Position numbers and translations under genes: made by a program
NCBI GenBank assembly: GCA_036245525.1
Contig: BTPG01000007.1
Coordinates: forward strand, 167,055,421-167,119,420
DNA length: 64,000 bases
Origin: Semisulcospira habei
Taxonomy: Eukaryota > Mollusca > Gastropoda > Semisulcospiridae
Reading direction: 5' to 3'
Part shown: positions 11,446 to 23,787 of the stretch, piece by piece
Position numbering within the stretch: the first letter of the stretch is position 1
Layout: each line of letters opens with the position of its first letter
The notes under the pieces: model-generated
What the model was told of the DNA's origin: nothing
Seen by the model: only the letters and a program-made list of their open reading frames with translations
Databases searched by the model: none

Positions 11446-11560
11446 AAGTGAAAGCAGGGCCCTGATGTTCATAAACTACAAGGTAAAGCTTTATACCGTT
11501 AACGATCAACGAAAAGTAGCGAATAATAATAGTATACAAAACATCTCTGTTGATAAATAA

Positions 11561-11657
<97 letters not shown>

Positions 11658-11672
11658 GGTGGGTGGGTGTTT
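11561..11672. repeat. (TG)n then (GGGT)n microsatellite
   Basis: About 85 bp of TG passing into GGGT repeats, in the hAT 3' untranslated part. Confidence 0.96.
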
Positions 11673-11932
11673 TTTTAAGGGAGGGGCAGGTGATAATTTT
11701 TGTACCCCAGAGTTTGTCAGTTCGATTGTTCAAAAAGCTCAAAGTCCCCAGACCATCACAAATGGCTTTTTCAAGGCTCAGATTGCACCAGATTGCACCA
11801 TTTTGCATCCTTGAAAAAAAAAATTTCCGGGGGGGCATGCCCCCGGACCCCCCTAGAAGGCTCGGCGCTTCGCGCCTTCGCTTTATACTGAATCTGTAAC
11901 CCCCCCATCGACTTTTCCCAGGTCCGGCCCTG

Positions 11933-12230
11933 CATTATATGTTAACATAACGAAGCCCTGAAACAAGGTGCTAACCAAAAGAATAAGTGTCATGAACTAA
12001 TCTGCCCTGAGGCCAATCAAGACTGAACTAAAAGTTTCGGTGTGAAGAGATATTACCATTATGTGTTGAAATAATGCAGCCCTGAAACAAGGTGCTAACC
12101 AAAAGAATAAGTATCATGAACTAATCTGCCCTGAGGCCAATCAAGACTGAACTAAAATTTTCGGTGTGAAGAGACATTACCATTATGTGTTGAAATAATG
12201 CAGCCCTGAAACAAGGTGTGAACTCTGAAG
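11933..12230 (+). repeat. 124-bp tandem repeat, right part
   Basis: Resumes with CATTA and then TATGTTAACATAACG. Units begin CTAACCAAAAGAATAAG at 11971 and 12095. With 6297-6510 this makes at least four units of the array hit by the hAT element. Confidence 0.88.
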
Positions 12231-12394
12231 ATAAAGCAACTTTATATATCAAATCATTCTATTATCAGTCTCAGATTATCAGCATGGACGAATAAGAAGT
12301 GTGCGGTTAAAAACTGTCTTAAAAAACATGCCAACAAATTAATTAAAAACTTGTCAAAAATAATAATATTGAGAACACCGCTATTTTATCTGGC

Positions 12395-13190
12395 CATTTC
12401 ATTTTATTGTCACGAGCTATATGGAATTTGTAATATACAGTCATTAAGATAAAACAGTGTTTTTGTGCTATACAGAATCACGTCTGAAGCGTTTTCAGTG
12501 GGTTTTTAAAAAGTTTTTTTAGTGCTATACAAAATCATGTCTGACGCGTTAGGGTGAAACACACTTAGTTTTACTCCAACTTTACAACACAAAAATATTT
12601 AAACAGATCGGCTCACAAACGTCCTGTAAACCGTATTGTACAGATCTACACTAGTAAAAGGAAATACATATTATATACAACGTGTAATAGATATAAAACT
12701 AAAAAAGATTTATTAAATAAAATCAAGTCTGACACGTAAGAGTGAAACACGTAAGTCCGATATGAGAAAAACGTGAAATGCACCGAATTTACATGCTAAT
12801 AACATACAAACGGATCGCGTCGCGAACTTCCTACACATCTCATGGTACAGATCAGCACTAGTAAAAGGAAATAAATATATGAAATGTGTAATATACATAA
12901 AGGCAAAAAATGCCTCTGCTGGACAGAATCAAGCCTGATGCGTCAGAGTGAAACACGGAAGTCCGATATGAGGAAAAAGTTGTTTTACTCCAACTTCACA
13001 CCACGTTAACATTTAAACGGATCGTCTCAAAACTTCCTGTATGCCTTATGGCATCGAGCCCGACTAGCAGAAGAAAATAAATACAGAAAATGTGTACTAT
13101 ACATGGACAGAAAAAAAGTTTTTGCTAAACAAAATCAAGTCCGGCACGCCAAAATGAAACACGCTGAAAGTCCGATGTGAGGAACAGTGC
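12395..13190 (+). repeat. Diverged 200-bp tandem repeat
   Basis: The block AAAATCAAGTCTGACACG followed by GAGTGAAACACG recurs at about 12530, 12720, 12925 and 13130, spaced about 190-207 bp. A second block GTACAGATC with ACTAGTAAAAGGAAATA recurs between them. No coding potential. Confidence 0.8.
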
Positions 13191-13259
13191 GTAATGATCG
13201 AGTAATTAACATAAAATAAACCTGATTGATTTAACTTGGATTAGCAGGGTGAAAACTAT

Positions 13260-13649
13260 ATGCTATTATTTGATCGAGAGCAAACTTCCAAGAATGTAAA
13301 ACACTGTAAAAACGCAGCGGCTCAAAAAGCGACCTTAACAACCAGACTCAACAGAACTCAACAGCAGCAGACAGCTTTGAATCTCGTGACGTATCGTGAA
13401 GTCACGCCGCGGCACACTTATCGCGTGATTTCACCGCGTTTCCTATCCCGTTATATAGAATCCCTGCTTATAGTGACGTCATTTTCCTGCTCGTGCTATT
13501 CTTCCTCTTCAGAATTCCTGTCCCTACACGAGCCCACAGACCGTACGGAAACACCGTGTGTCCGTCTTTATTTGTGTGCGCATGTGACCTCCAAACAATA
13601 CAGTAGACTTTGGGATGAAATCCTCATCTTATTAACTCTTGCATTTTGA
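13260..13649 (+). other. Unrecognised open frame, 129 codons
   Basis: An open frame with ATG at 13260 but no motif, signal peptide or repeated copy that I can recognise. The composition (Thr, Ser, Arg-rich) is unremarkable. It could be chance; I do not call it a gene. Confidence 0.15.
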
Positions 13650-13724
13650 GCTGGGCGTCACTGTGTTTGTGCGGTCAGCCATACACGCATTTCAAAACCT
13701 TGAGTCAAGGTCAGCATAACAAAA

Positions 13725-13905
13725 GTTTAAAGTTTATGGCTTAACGTCTTCTGGCCACCAAGAAAGTGGTTTTAAAAAAGTGGCACCAAATAGTCGGAAC
13801 AAATTTGGATCTCAGCTTGATTCAAACCAGTAATCTTTTGGACGAGAATCGAACTCTCTATTACCTGAGCCACTCAGCTACCCTCTAAAGTGTGACCACC
13901 ACCGT
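13725..13905 (-). mobile_element. tRNA-derived SINE, antisense
   Basis: On the minus strand it starts with an A-box-like GGTAGCTGAGTGGCTCAGG, then a B-box-like GAGTTCGATTCTC, and ends in CCAGAAGACGTTAAGCCAT. The tRNA head plus CGTTAAGC tail is SINE structure. Confidence 0.65.
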
Positions 13906-13970
13906 GGTGGCGTCAGTAATCAAAAGCAGCCACACATGTTATCTTCTCGTCTTGATGAGTCTGCTGCATG

Positions 13971-14030
13971 CTAGTCTGTAATTTTGGATCTTACGGCTGC
14001 AAGCCGTAAGGTCCAAAATCACAGACAAAA
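13971..14030. mobile_element. Short palindrome (family 2), copy a
   Basis: GGATCTTACGGCT and AGCCGTAAGGTCC around GCA, with GTCTGTAATTTT / AAAATCACAGAC outer arms. Related to 15864, 33255, 33402 and 39198. Confidence 0.75.
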
Positions 14031-14041
14031 ACATATGAATC

Positions 14042-14197
14042 TTAACCCCTTTGCTGCCGGTGGACGCACATTGTGTTTCTGAAATCTCAGCCGTCCAAGG
14101 AACGTAGATACAAAGTGGTGTCAGCAAGAGGCATAGATCCTCATCAGCCCCCGCAACTGCGCTGGTTTTTAATTATTCTCGGCAGTGAAGGGATTAA
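14042..14197. mobile_element. TTAA MITE (family 3), copy a
   Basis: Begins TTAACCCCTTTGCTGCCGG and ends GGCAGTGAAGGGATTAA. Carries the family core GAGGCATAGATCCTCATC. The right arm of the palindrome is lost. Confidence 0.7.
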
Positions 14198-14534
14198 ATT
14201 TCACTCATTCACAACTCCTTTCCTAAACTCATTCAGTCACAGTCTTCATTTTCTACAATGTCAGTTCTGCTTCCAGTCACCTTTTCGGTTTGGATTTATT
14301 TGTTCAAAGAAATGTTTCAATATTAGACCAACTAGATGTATGATCATTGGTCAATAATGTATAGTTCTTTCCCTTGTCAATGCTTTTTCCTGCCTACTTG
14401 GTACTGTGTTTTTGTTTGTTTTTGTGTGTTTTGTTTGCTTTTTTGTTTTGTTTTGTTTTGTTTGTTTGTTCTTTGTTCCATTACTGGAAACCTTTTCTCA
14501 GTCCAAGGCAAAACCAGTTAAATTCATTCGCGTA

Positions 14535-14735
14535 AAAATCGTGACACTGGACTGATCTGCTTTAGGTCTTTCTCGTGATTCGTGACAAATGTTGTCACAA
14601 ATTCGTGACACTGGATTGATGTTTTAGGTTTTCGTCATGATTCCTGGAAAAAAAAAAATGTTGTCGCAAAACCGTGACGGCTCAAATCTTACGTTTCGTG
14701 ATTCGTGATTCACAAAACGAAGTCTTCGTGACACT
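14535..14735 (+). repeat. Local degenerate repeats
   Basis: Repeated phrases of the form CGTGACACTGGA, TTTAGGT and CGTGATTC make a short degenerate tandem block. Confidence 0.5.
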
Positions 14736-15120
14736 GTTACAGTGACCTTTACCCACCCCCACCCCACCCCCTCCCCTTACCAGCGCTATTCAGGACGCGC
14801 CAGATCAAGACATTCGCACATAAAGTTATTTTTAAGACATGCCGCAAATGCCAATAAAGTCATACTTTTTAGCCTCTAAAATAAGGATGCCATTTTAAAA
14901 GATGCAGTCCGCCTATTTTTACGTTTGCCTTAATTGTTTTATAAACATGCGTACAGAAAGTTTACGCTGATAGCTGACAGTTTTCAGATAACAATTTCAA
15001 CGGACTAAAACTAAATATTTTCAAGCTCCAGAATATCTTTCGCATCACAGGCACACACACATACTGTGTCTCTTGGGACATCGACATAAAGGTTCTCTAA
15101 CTGGTTGTACGCTTTAAAAG
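14736..15120. other. Non-coding spacer
   Basis: C-rich at the start, then AT-rich. I see no gene. Confidence 0.5.
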
Positions 15121-15127
15121 ATACCTG

Positions 15128-15224
15128 AACCTTTGGCTGTCAGTGTCGGCAGCAGTTTTTGTCGAGGTGATTCCTGCAGGAATCACCTCGACAAAAACCG
15201 CTACCGACAGCCAAAGGGTGAAAT
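15128..15224. mobile_element. Palindromic MITE (family 4), copy a
   Basis: Arms CCTTTGGCTGTCAG and CGACAGCCAAAGG with centre GTGATTCCTGCAGGAATCAC. The right arm matches the copies at 30144 and 53402. The flanking TTAA is degraded to TGAA. Confidence 0.75.
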
Positions 15225-15654
15225 ATCCTTAGGATAATATTTAAGGGGCATAAAAAAAAAGTGTGAGCCGACCAGCACACAAAGTTGAAACCCTACGCCG
15301 GCCTTCAGTTTGTAAAGAGATAAAATGTTTCCGCTTACCTTGCAAGTCGCGTTCTCTATTAGTTAGTGTCTCTTCAGCAAGCAAGAAGGAGCGGTACCAC
15401 AAATTGTGTTGCAAGTCTAAACACAATATGATTAACTGCACCTTGACTATCTGTTACGTATGAAATTATCTACGTCAACTTTAGACTTTGATAAGACGTC
15501 ACAATATCAATTTGATAAACGCAATCATGCATTAACCAATTCAATGCCAGTGACTACAAACAGTTTTTTGGGTATTATTATTTTTTCCTGAAATCATTAT
15601 CACAGCAATCACCAAAAAAGAAATTGTACCAATCCATCCAACACTGATACAAAC

Positions 15655-15775
15655 TAGAGTCAGCAGGACACATAGATCATATTGAGTTCCGCGGTTTTCT
15701 GAGGCTGAAGAAGTTCTACGCCTCTATCAGCTGTGTTGCCTTTGCTCTCTCCCGGCAGTGAAGGGTTCGAGAACG
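15655..15775. mobile_element. Degenerate family 3 MITE
   Basis: Contains GACACATAGATCATATTGAG and CGGCAGTGAAGGG, diverged relatives of the family 3 core and end. Confidence 0.45.
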
Positions 15776-15863
15776 CAGCTGATACGTTTGTGTCTACGTT
15801 TCTATCGCTGTAGATATCAGTACCTGTGTTGATAGCGTTGTGTATTGGTCTTTATGTCACAAG

Positions 15864-15932
15864 TATGTGTGTTGGTCTGTGATTTCGGACCTTGCAGCTG
15901 GAAGCGGTAAGGTCCAAATCAGTGACAGACCA
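15864..15932. mobile_element. Short palindrome (family 2), copy b
   Basis: TCTGTGATTTCGGACCTTG facing CGGTAAGGTCCAAATC, imperfect. Confidence 0.6.
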
Positions 15933-16171
15933 GCACTCATACAGCATTAATCTCTCTGTGTACGTCTGCGCCGGGATACAAGATGGGTCTTGTTATCTCA
16001 AAGACCTTCGCAATATCGAAATACATCATCTTATCAGCTTCGAGATATGTGTTGATACATCACTTGTTTTTATCTTAATTGTGATATCCCGCGAGCAAAC
16101 GATCGCGTAGTTATAGCAATTGTTCATTAACCATACATGTTCAGGGCTATGCGGTGTTGGGTATACGTCAT

Positions 16172-16358
16172 TTAACTCACATTTTGGAGTTATTCTCTGA
16201 GGACTGCATTACAATTCAGGAGAGATCGACCACGATAGTTCAAGGGTGGTGGCAGAATAGCTTGGCGCCTAAAGGCGCCAAGCTATTCTGCCACCACCCT
16301 TGAACTACCATGGTCGAGTCATATTTTGCTGTGGTGTGTCGCGGGCAGAATGAGTTAA
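16172..16358. mobile_element. TTAA palindromic MITE (family 1), copy b
   Basis: TTAACTCACATTTTGG at the left and GCAGAATGAGTTAA at the right. The 32-bp arms from GTTCAAGGGTGGTGG to the GGCGCC tip are perfectly complementary, although both arms differ from the other copies at several sites. Confidence 0.85.
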
Positions 16359-16792
16359 TACACGCATGTGTCGTCGAACATATAAAAACATAAAGAGATG
16401 TATAGAATTAAACTGACCTACTCCAGGCGGTAAAGGCTTCATATCTCGCAATATCTCCGTTATCCTTGAGAAATGTTCTTAGCATGTCTTCAATAGCGCT
16501 GGACAACAAAATGACAGTTTGAAGTTTGAATGTCAAAATGAAAGCCTTTCTGCACTTCTTCTTTGTGACCGCAGGAGAGGTAACGCTCAAAAGGCAGCGG
16601 GAAAGCTCTGGTACGTGTGCCTATTCACGTGGATTATGAAAAGAAGGGTAGAAAAGATTTGTGGAGGCAAGACAACATTAATCACCCGGTCCATCGGCGA
16701 ATATTAGCAGTGACAGCCAAATGGACAACAGATTTCTTTACTGAAGTTGGTGACTTGTAATCCATAGTACAATTCAACTTTTTTCTACAACG

Positions 16793-17900
<1,108 letters not shown>

Positions 17901-17940
17901 CTACCCCACTGGTATTTCACTACTCTACTTCTGCTACACA

Positions 17941-19571
17941 ATGGCGACGTTGTCCCCCGTAGTAGGAAACCAGCCAAACCGTTTCCATCCCCTTGGCTCC
18001 CCGGCAACTCCCACCATCATACACACCAAAGATGATAACCTGAAGGTATTGAAGACTGGTGATGTAACTGTCCTGAAGCGTTGGCGAAAAGCTCTCAACG
18101 TGAGGTACACTACCATCTGTTGAAGAAATACAACGACAGCTTTTATGTTGTTTGAGAGACATTGACTTTGAGGAGAATGATATTATCCTCCGTGATTCAA
18201 GTTTAAATTGCGTAGCAAGAACACTGCTCTTCCAGACTGCCTGGCTAAGTCGTTCGTACAGATATGGCGGGCCGGCGTCATGTACACCACTATCACTCTG
18301 CTACAGGAAGAAACGATCTAATGCGGGCACGTGTCCCATCCAGGACGTCAAGTGCGATAAGTGGGTGATGACGGTGTTTCATCAACTTGTTTATCTGGTG
18401 AAACTCCTAATGGAGGATGACCTTAATGAGGACAGTGTGTTCTCCTCCATCGCCACAAGTCCTGCCGTTATCTACCTTCCTGCTGACAGCTAGTCCTCAC
18501 CCCAAAATGCCCCGCCCTCACCCTCCATCCAGCTGATGTATCCGACCGCTCCTGAGATCAACAAGACTAGTGTCCGGTCTGACGCAGCGGTGTCCAGCCC
18601 AATCGTTACACTTCCCCACCCCCGTGCACCCTCTTGGACATAACGGACACCCGGACCACACCCACCCTGTTATCGACAGAGCCAGATGAGGCCGCAGCGG
18701 CGATCTCTACGTCTGTGACTGTTGCCACTTCTCCGGCCGCCGGCCCTGACGCTCCTCCCACACCCTCTCTGCTTTCCCTCCTTCAGAGAAAAGATCGTGC
18801 CCAGCGATGGGCAGTCCCTTCCAGTAACCTGTGGGGCGGTCCGTGGCGCAGTGGTTAAGGTGCCTGCCACCAATGCCAAAGGTGTGAGGTTCGAAAACGG
18901 GTTCCGGCATCGGACTTTTCTCCTCTGGTAAGTGTCAGCTGCACCATATTGAAGTTCAAATTAACCGCCTGTCATCCTGCAAGAAAAGCCAAATCCACAC
19001 CATACGTGACATCAAGAAAAGGGTGAAGAAGATTACGGCCCCTTCAGCTTGTAGCCCTGTCCACCTGCTGCAGTCTCCTACCACCGAGCGGAGTGTTAAT
19101 ACCCTTGAGGTTTTGCCACCGCTGTCCATGTCTGATACTGGCCACTATGGTGGCTAAATACCTGTTGTTGTTACCCCCAGAAACGACTGTGGCTCAGATG
19201 GTCAACCCCTGCACCAGAACACATCAGAGCGTGCCGTCAGTTACATCAACCCTCCCCGCCGTCAGTCGCCAGCTGAACACTTTGCCACTCGCCGTATCCA
19301 GCCGGACACTACACATCTCGTCATAGGCAGCTCGTCGCATAAGTACATGTAGGGTGGCAAGATGGCGACTTCACGGCGCGAGAGGGTCCAATTAATCTCT
19401 GTATCTGGCCTCAAAGCTGCAGATCTTGCGGACTGGATGCAGCGACAGACTGAGGCACCCCATGTACAGGTGGTCACTGTGCATGTGGGTGTAAACGACT
19501 ATAAGCCTGGCGAAGTGACCAGCCGCCTGTGGGATCAACTACTAATGCAGTGCAGGTGCGTGTTCCCTTAG
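17941..19571 (+). pseudogene. Degenerate LINE ORF1 with SGNH-esterase-like C-terminus
   Basis: Fragmentary frames in one orientation. ATG 17941 opens a basic segment (LKRWRKALNV), and 18152-18493 reads IDFEENDIILRDSSLNC and LVYLVKLLMEDDL. A Pro/Thr/Ser-rich linker (about 18634-18800) follows. The end reads HLVIGSSSHKYM (block I-like Ser), RVQLISVSGLKAADLADW and TVHVGVNDYKPGEV (G-x-N-D block III). Esterase-like domains of this type occur in ORF1 of CR1/L2-group LINEs. Many stops and shifts, and no attached RT follows. The assignment is inferred from the C-terminal blocks. Confidence 0.5.
18838..18920 (+). mobile_element. tRNA-like SINE head fragment
   Basis: CCGTGGCGCAGTGGTTAAGG resembles an A box and GTGAGGTTCGAAAAC a B box, about 40 bp apart. 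It interrupts the esterase ORF1 remnant. No plausible full cloverleaf, so I treat it as a SINE head, not a tRNA gene. Confidence 0.5.
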
Positions 19572-19599
19572 GCCCGTCTTCGCGCCTCATTTTTTTTTT

Positions 19600-20580
19600 T
19601 ATTATTACCCATCCCCCTACTTTTTCTTCTTTTTCCAAGTTTACATACACATGCAATACAGTCAAACTGACTCCCAGTGGGCTGAACAACTGAAAAAAGG
19701 TTACCATGACACTGATGAAAAATGAGCTTTCAGACTCAAGGTCATTTCCTTGTGTATCTCAGGGCAGCCAAAAAGACAACACCCATGCATCCTCATTGAC
19801 CCTGTTGACTGGTGACAGCAAGCAGCAATAGGCCTGTAACCAGCTGGCATGCCCTATATACTGCTTGCAATCTTTTCCTCAGGCAAAAGGAGTCCTGAAA
19901 CAGCTGTGCAATTTAAACATTAAGTCTACTGAACTAACCCACAGACAAAAGACTACACAAAACATCCAAAACTATGCTACGTGGGACACACCCCATACCC
20001 AAACCAGTGTCTGAAGTGCTTATTTAGGAGTTTGCAGAGAAAAGTGGTTATGTACAGTTCATTTTTTATATAAAACACACTTTGTCAGAGTCTAAAAACA
20101 CCTCAACTCATGTTGCAAATGCAGAAGGCATGTGTGTGTCAAACCTGTGAACACTCCTGTAAAAGCCTGTGCCAGTGGCCGCAGCTGCTTCTGCCATAGC
20201 AACGCACTCAAATGAGCTTTACACAGTGTAAAAGTGTTTGTGTTCAGCTCAGAAAAGTAGACACCAGAGAAATCCCTCATGACAATTTCAGCAGAATGAC
20301 ACCTCAGATGCAGCCTATGTTGTATACAAATGTAGCTGAATCATGCAAAATAACTTCTGCATGTCACATTATTTTGGCGGCTGATTTCACTCTGAGGTTA
20401 GTTGTCTGATGAAATGAACCTGCTGACACTGCTTCATTGTAGTTTTGATCTTAACCTTTGACTTTAACCCCCCCCCACCTCCCCCCACCCCCACCCCCAC
20501 CCCAACCCACAACTTCAATAACTGAATGAGTGCATTTTTTTTCACGCATTTAGCAAACTGAACGCCCCAAACCCCGTCCC
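19600..20580. other. Non-coding stretch, nothing recognised
   Basis: Unique-looking sequence with a C-rich run at about 20468-20510. I see no gene or repeat. Confidence 0.4.
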
Positions 20581-20582
20581 TT

Positions 20583-20628
20583 TCAAGGTCAAGGTCAAAG
20601 GTCACAGTTCAAGGTCGAAGGTCAGACT
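20583..20628 (+). promoter_or_regulatory. Cluster of AGGTCA half-sites
   Basis: CAAGGTCAAGGTCAAAGGTC and then CAAGGTCGAAGGTCA give about five copies of the nuclear-receptor half-site in direct orientation, including an AGGTCAAAGGTCA (DR1) arrangement. It could equally be a simple hexamer repeat. There is no gene nearby to regulate. Confidence 0.2.
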
Positions 20629-20639
20629 CATGACTACCT

Positions 20640-21400
20640 GTAAGACAAAAAAATAAATGAACAAACACACTAAACATGGCCCACAGTGCAGGTAAACAGG
20701 GTGTTGCGACGCAAAACATGCAAAAACGCCTATAAAACTGCAATCAAAGCGATTTTGGGGCAAAATTTCAAATTTTTCATGATTTTCTCAGTTTTCCAAC
20801 TGCAAAAGTCCAAACTCAATGATATGGTTACATTAAACCAGTTTCCGGTCTATGTCACGACTTTAATATTGTTACGTGATTGAGTCGTAGTCGTAGTATG
20901 ATAAACACACCAGACGCACGCACGTAAGGTTCTTTTAAATAAACTTCATTCAGCTGCAACCCGTCACACGTGGCTTAAGGATGTAACTGGAGTAACAGTT
21001 CCAACAATATTTTAATTCAGCGATGCGATCTGCACACAATGCATTCCAAAATGCACCAACACTGATACAATGTCTCCTCTGAACATGTCAACACCGGCGA
21101 CACAAAGTTCCTCATACAACGCACACCACCGTTACGCTGCGTCTCTCACAATACGGGCCACGTCTATCTATCTATCTATATCCCGTAGTCTTGCCGACCG
21201 TTGGGGCACCACTGATGACTTGGCAACCAGCTCCCTCCATTCCCCACACCCTGCTTGAGAGTCTACTATTACTATGGTAGGCCTCAAGTAGCTTTTCACA
21301 TCCGCAACTAACGTTACGCAGTCGTCTGCCACTCGGGGCACTACATTGCTCACTGTAAAAACGATACTATCCAACACAAACTTAGCATTCAGAGAGAACT
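20640..21400. other. Non-coding stretch before LINE-B
   Basis: Possible 5' leader of LINE-B at its right end. Otherwise I recognise nothing; the short open frame at 21070 has no motif. Confidence 0.35.
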
Positions 21401-21431
21401 GGGTGGGGCAAAGGTGAAGTGCTCCATACCG

Positions 21432-22594
21432 CAACCTACTACAGTAGGAGTCCTTTAAGGCATACCGCTCGGAGAGGGCGAGCTGCAGAGAGTGAGGCAA
21501 TCACTCGGCAACGCGTCCTCTGTAGAGCGTCTGAAGAACAAGAAAGGCGATCCTACCAAAGCTGTAAAGGTCCCCTTCAAATTAGCCACCCTACTACAGA
21601 GAGTACATCTTGTAGGTGCTTATGTTGACGTAGTGCCTTTCTCTGCGCCCGTTCTCAGATGCACTAGATGCCAGCGCCTGGAGCACACCAAGGCTCAATG
21701 CCGTGCGAAAAAGCTAAGTTGTGCGCAGTGTTCAAAGCCTGATCATGAGCGTGCTAACTGTAAGAAGTCAAGTGTCCGGAGTACACTCTTCATAAAAGAG
21801 CAAATGAAATCAGGTCAAAAACGTACATTCTTTTCTCAGAAGCTCTTAGGCGTGCTAAGGTTGGAAAGGAGGTTAACGAGGCCTCCCCCTTCAGCCCCCA
21901 GTACGACAAGCAGTTCTGGGGGCTACCAGTGATCACTGCCCCGGGTAGGCCGCCCCCCCCCCCTCCCCCGCCCCGCCCATGCACCCAAGCTCTCAGAACA
22001 CCAAAAACATGACCCAGCAAAATCTAACCGCCCTGAAATTACCGAATCTCCCTCAGTAACAGAGACAATCCTGATAGAACCTCGGCCTGCTCTAGAGCAA
22101 CAGCAGGCAGCCGCCAAAAGCAGCGAAAGTCAAAATAAACATGAAAACCTCCGTCCCAAGAAAACTCGTAAAAGAGGTAAAAACAAGAAAAAAGAGTCTG
22201 CTCAACAGTCCCTTAAGAGTGCCTCCCATTCCCCGAAGTCTGGAAAAAGCGACCGGAGAACATAGTCGAGCAGAGTGAGCTCAGAATGTGCAGAATGAAT
22301 CTCTCCCTACCCCGTTCATTCAATCCAATAGTAACGACATTGACGCAGATAGTGAAAGATCTTTCTGCATCCCTGATGACTGAAGTTCCCTTGATCATCA
22401 TACCTTCATCAAAAACCTCTTGAAGTCACTGGTTATAGCCCTGGAAGAGGGAGACCCCTCGGCCGTATTTGGTCTGTCCTCCGACTGGCTCTATCTAAAA
22501 TATCAAGCCCACACCCCGACCGCAAACTGACGCGGGAGGGACTTCTAGGCCTGTTCAAAATCCTAGGCCATCTCGGTGTGCTTGGTCGATTATA
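21432..22594 (+). pseudogene. LINE-B ORF1 (gag-like, CCHC zinc knuckles)
   Basis: Reads QPTTVGVL, a stop, then GIPLGEGELQRVRQSLGN and VKVPFKLATLLQRVHLVGAY, a layout typical of gag proteins of I/Jockey-type elements. Two CX2CX4HX4C knuckles follow: CTRCQRLEHTKAQC and CAQCSKPDHERANC, which would bind nucleic acid. After about 21790 the frame shifts, and the remnant PFSPQYDKQFWGLPVITAPG is readable in another frame. Pro-rich and Lys-rich tails lead to a terminal LGLFKILGHLGVLGRL at 22594. Confidence 0.75.
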
Positions 22595-22651
22595 AAAACA
22601 AACAAACTTAGATTTTCTCTATTAATTTGTACTAATTAAGCCCCTGTCAAA

Positions 22652-23787
22652 ATGGATAGTCAACTTAAGGTGTTGCAATGGAACGCCCGTAGTCTGGGCC
22701 AAAACTTGGATTATCTAATTCAGCACTTGTATGAGAATAGATTTCAGGTGCTCTGCCTACAGTCACCAAACTGTGCATTTAAAAAACTCCCCAAACTACA
22801 AGGTTACTACTACCCTCCTGTAGTAAACAAAACCACAGGCACTGCGAAAATACATACGGCTACATATGCTAAGACTGGTGTTACATACCACCCAATCCCC
22901 TCTCCCGTCCCACCATCCTTGGCAACAGTCTATCATTGTGCTATAGCTATTCGCTGGGCGAACGGTCTGCATATAAACATCTTAATACATATATTCCTAC
23001 CCCCCCCCCCCTCCCACACCCGCCCGACACTGAGTGGATAGTGCAAGTCTCAGACCCACAGGCCGAGTGGCTTGTTGTAGGGGACTTCAATGCCAGACAT
23101 TCCCTCTGGGACAACCGTGTATGCGAGTCCGCTACGAGTAACCAAGAAGCCTTCCTGGCTGACCAAATCATAGAATCTGATCTGTGTCTTCTAAACAGTG
23201 GTGTCATTACTAGAGTGCCTGATAGATGAGACCACCTTCCTTCTGCTATAGACTTGTTCCTGGTATCTCCTGGTCTGTTTCCTCTGGTTGACTGGGAGGT
23301 CGGAGAGGACACCCTCGGTATCGACCACCTACCGATCTCAATTGCTGTCCACGTGAATTCTCAGTCAAGCTCTCTAGAACTTACCTATAATTATAAGAAA
23401 GCAAACTGGTTAAAATTCGGGGCCCTCTTAGAGTTTCAGTCCGACAACCTAAAATCCGAAGATGCAGATGTCTCCTGCGCCAATGTCACCAAATATATAC
23501 TTAGTGCAGCGGATACGGCTATTCCCAAAACAGCTAGAAACAGAAACAAAGACACCAGGCCCAACAATCCTTGGTGGAATGAAGAATGTGAGAAAGCAAA
23601 GAAAGACAAAAGAAAAACGTATAAAATATGGACAAAGGTTAGATCAGAGGAAAACCACACAATGATGAAAAGGGCTAAAATAGCATGTAATAGAGCTACA
23701 GCTAAGGCTAAAAAGGCGTTCTTCTCAAGCTCTATGTCTTCTCAGATACACTCGCATACTGATCTCTCAAAAGCATGGAAAGCATAA
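22652..23787 (+). pseudogene. LINE-B ORF2 endonuclease and linker
   Basis: Starts MDSQLKVLQWNARSLGQN (WNARS motif). The frame shifts in a C-run at about 22999-23010, then LVVGDFNARHSLWDN gives the GDFN block. TGA at 23227-23229 interrupts PDR/DHLPSAIDLFLVS, and GIDHLPI follows in place of SDH. The linker NNPWWNEECEKAKKDKRKTY is the usual WW-containing segment before the RT. Confidence 0.8.

Noticed and set aside
16220..16330. Terminator-like stem-loops
   Set aside because: They belong to a multi-copy transposable palindrome family and are not followed by U-tracts.
18838..18920. tRNA gene
   Set aside because: Box-like motifs only; the B box is imperfect and no cloverleaf can be folded by eye.
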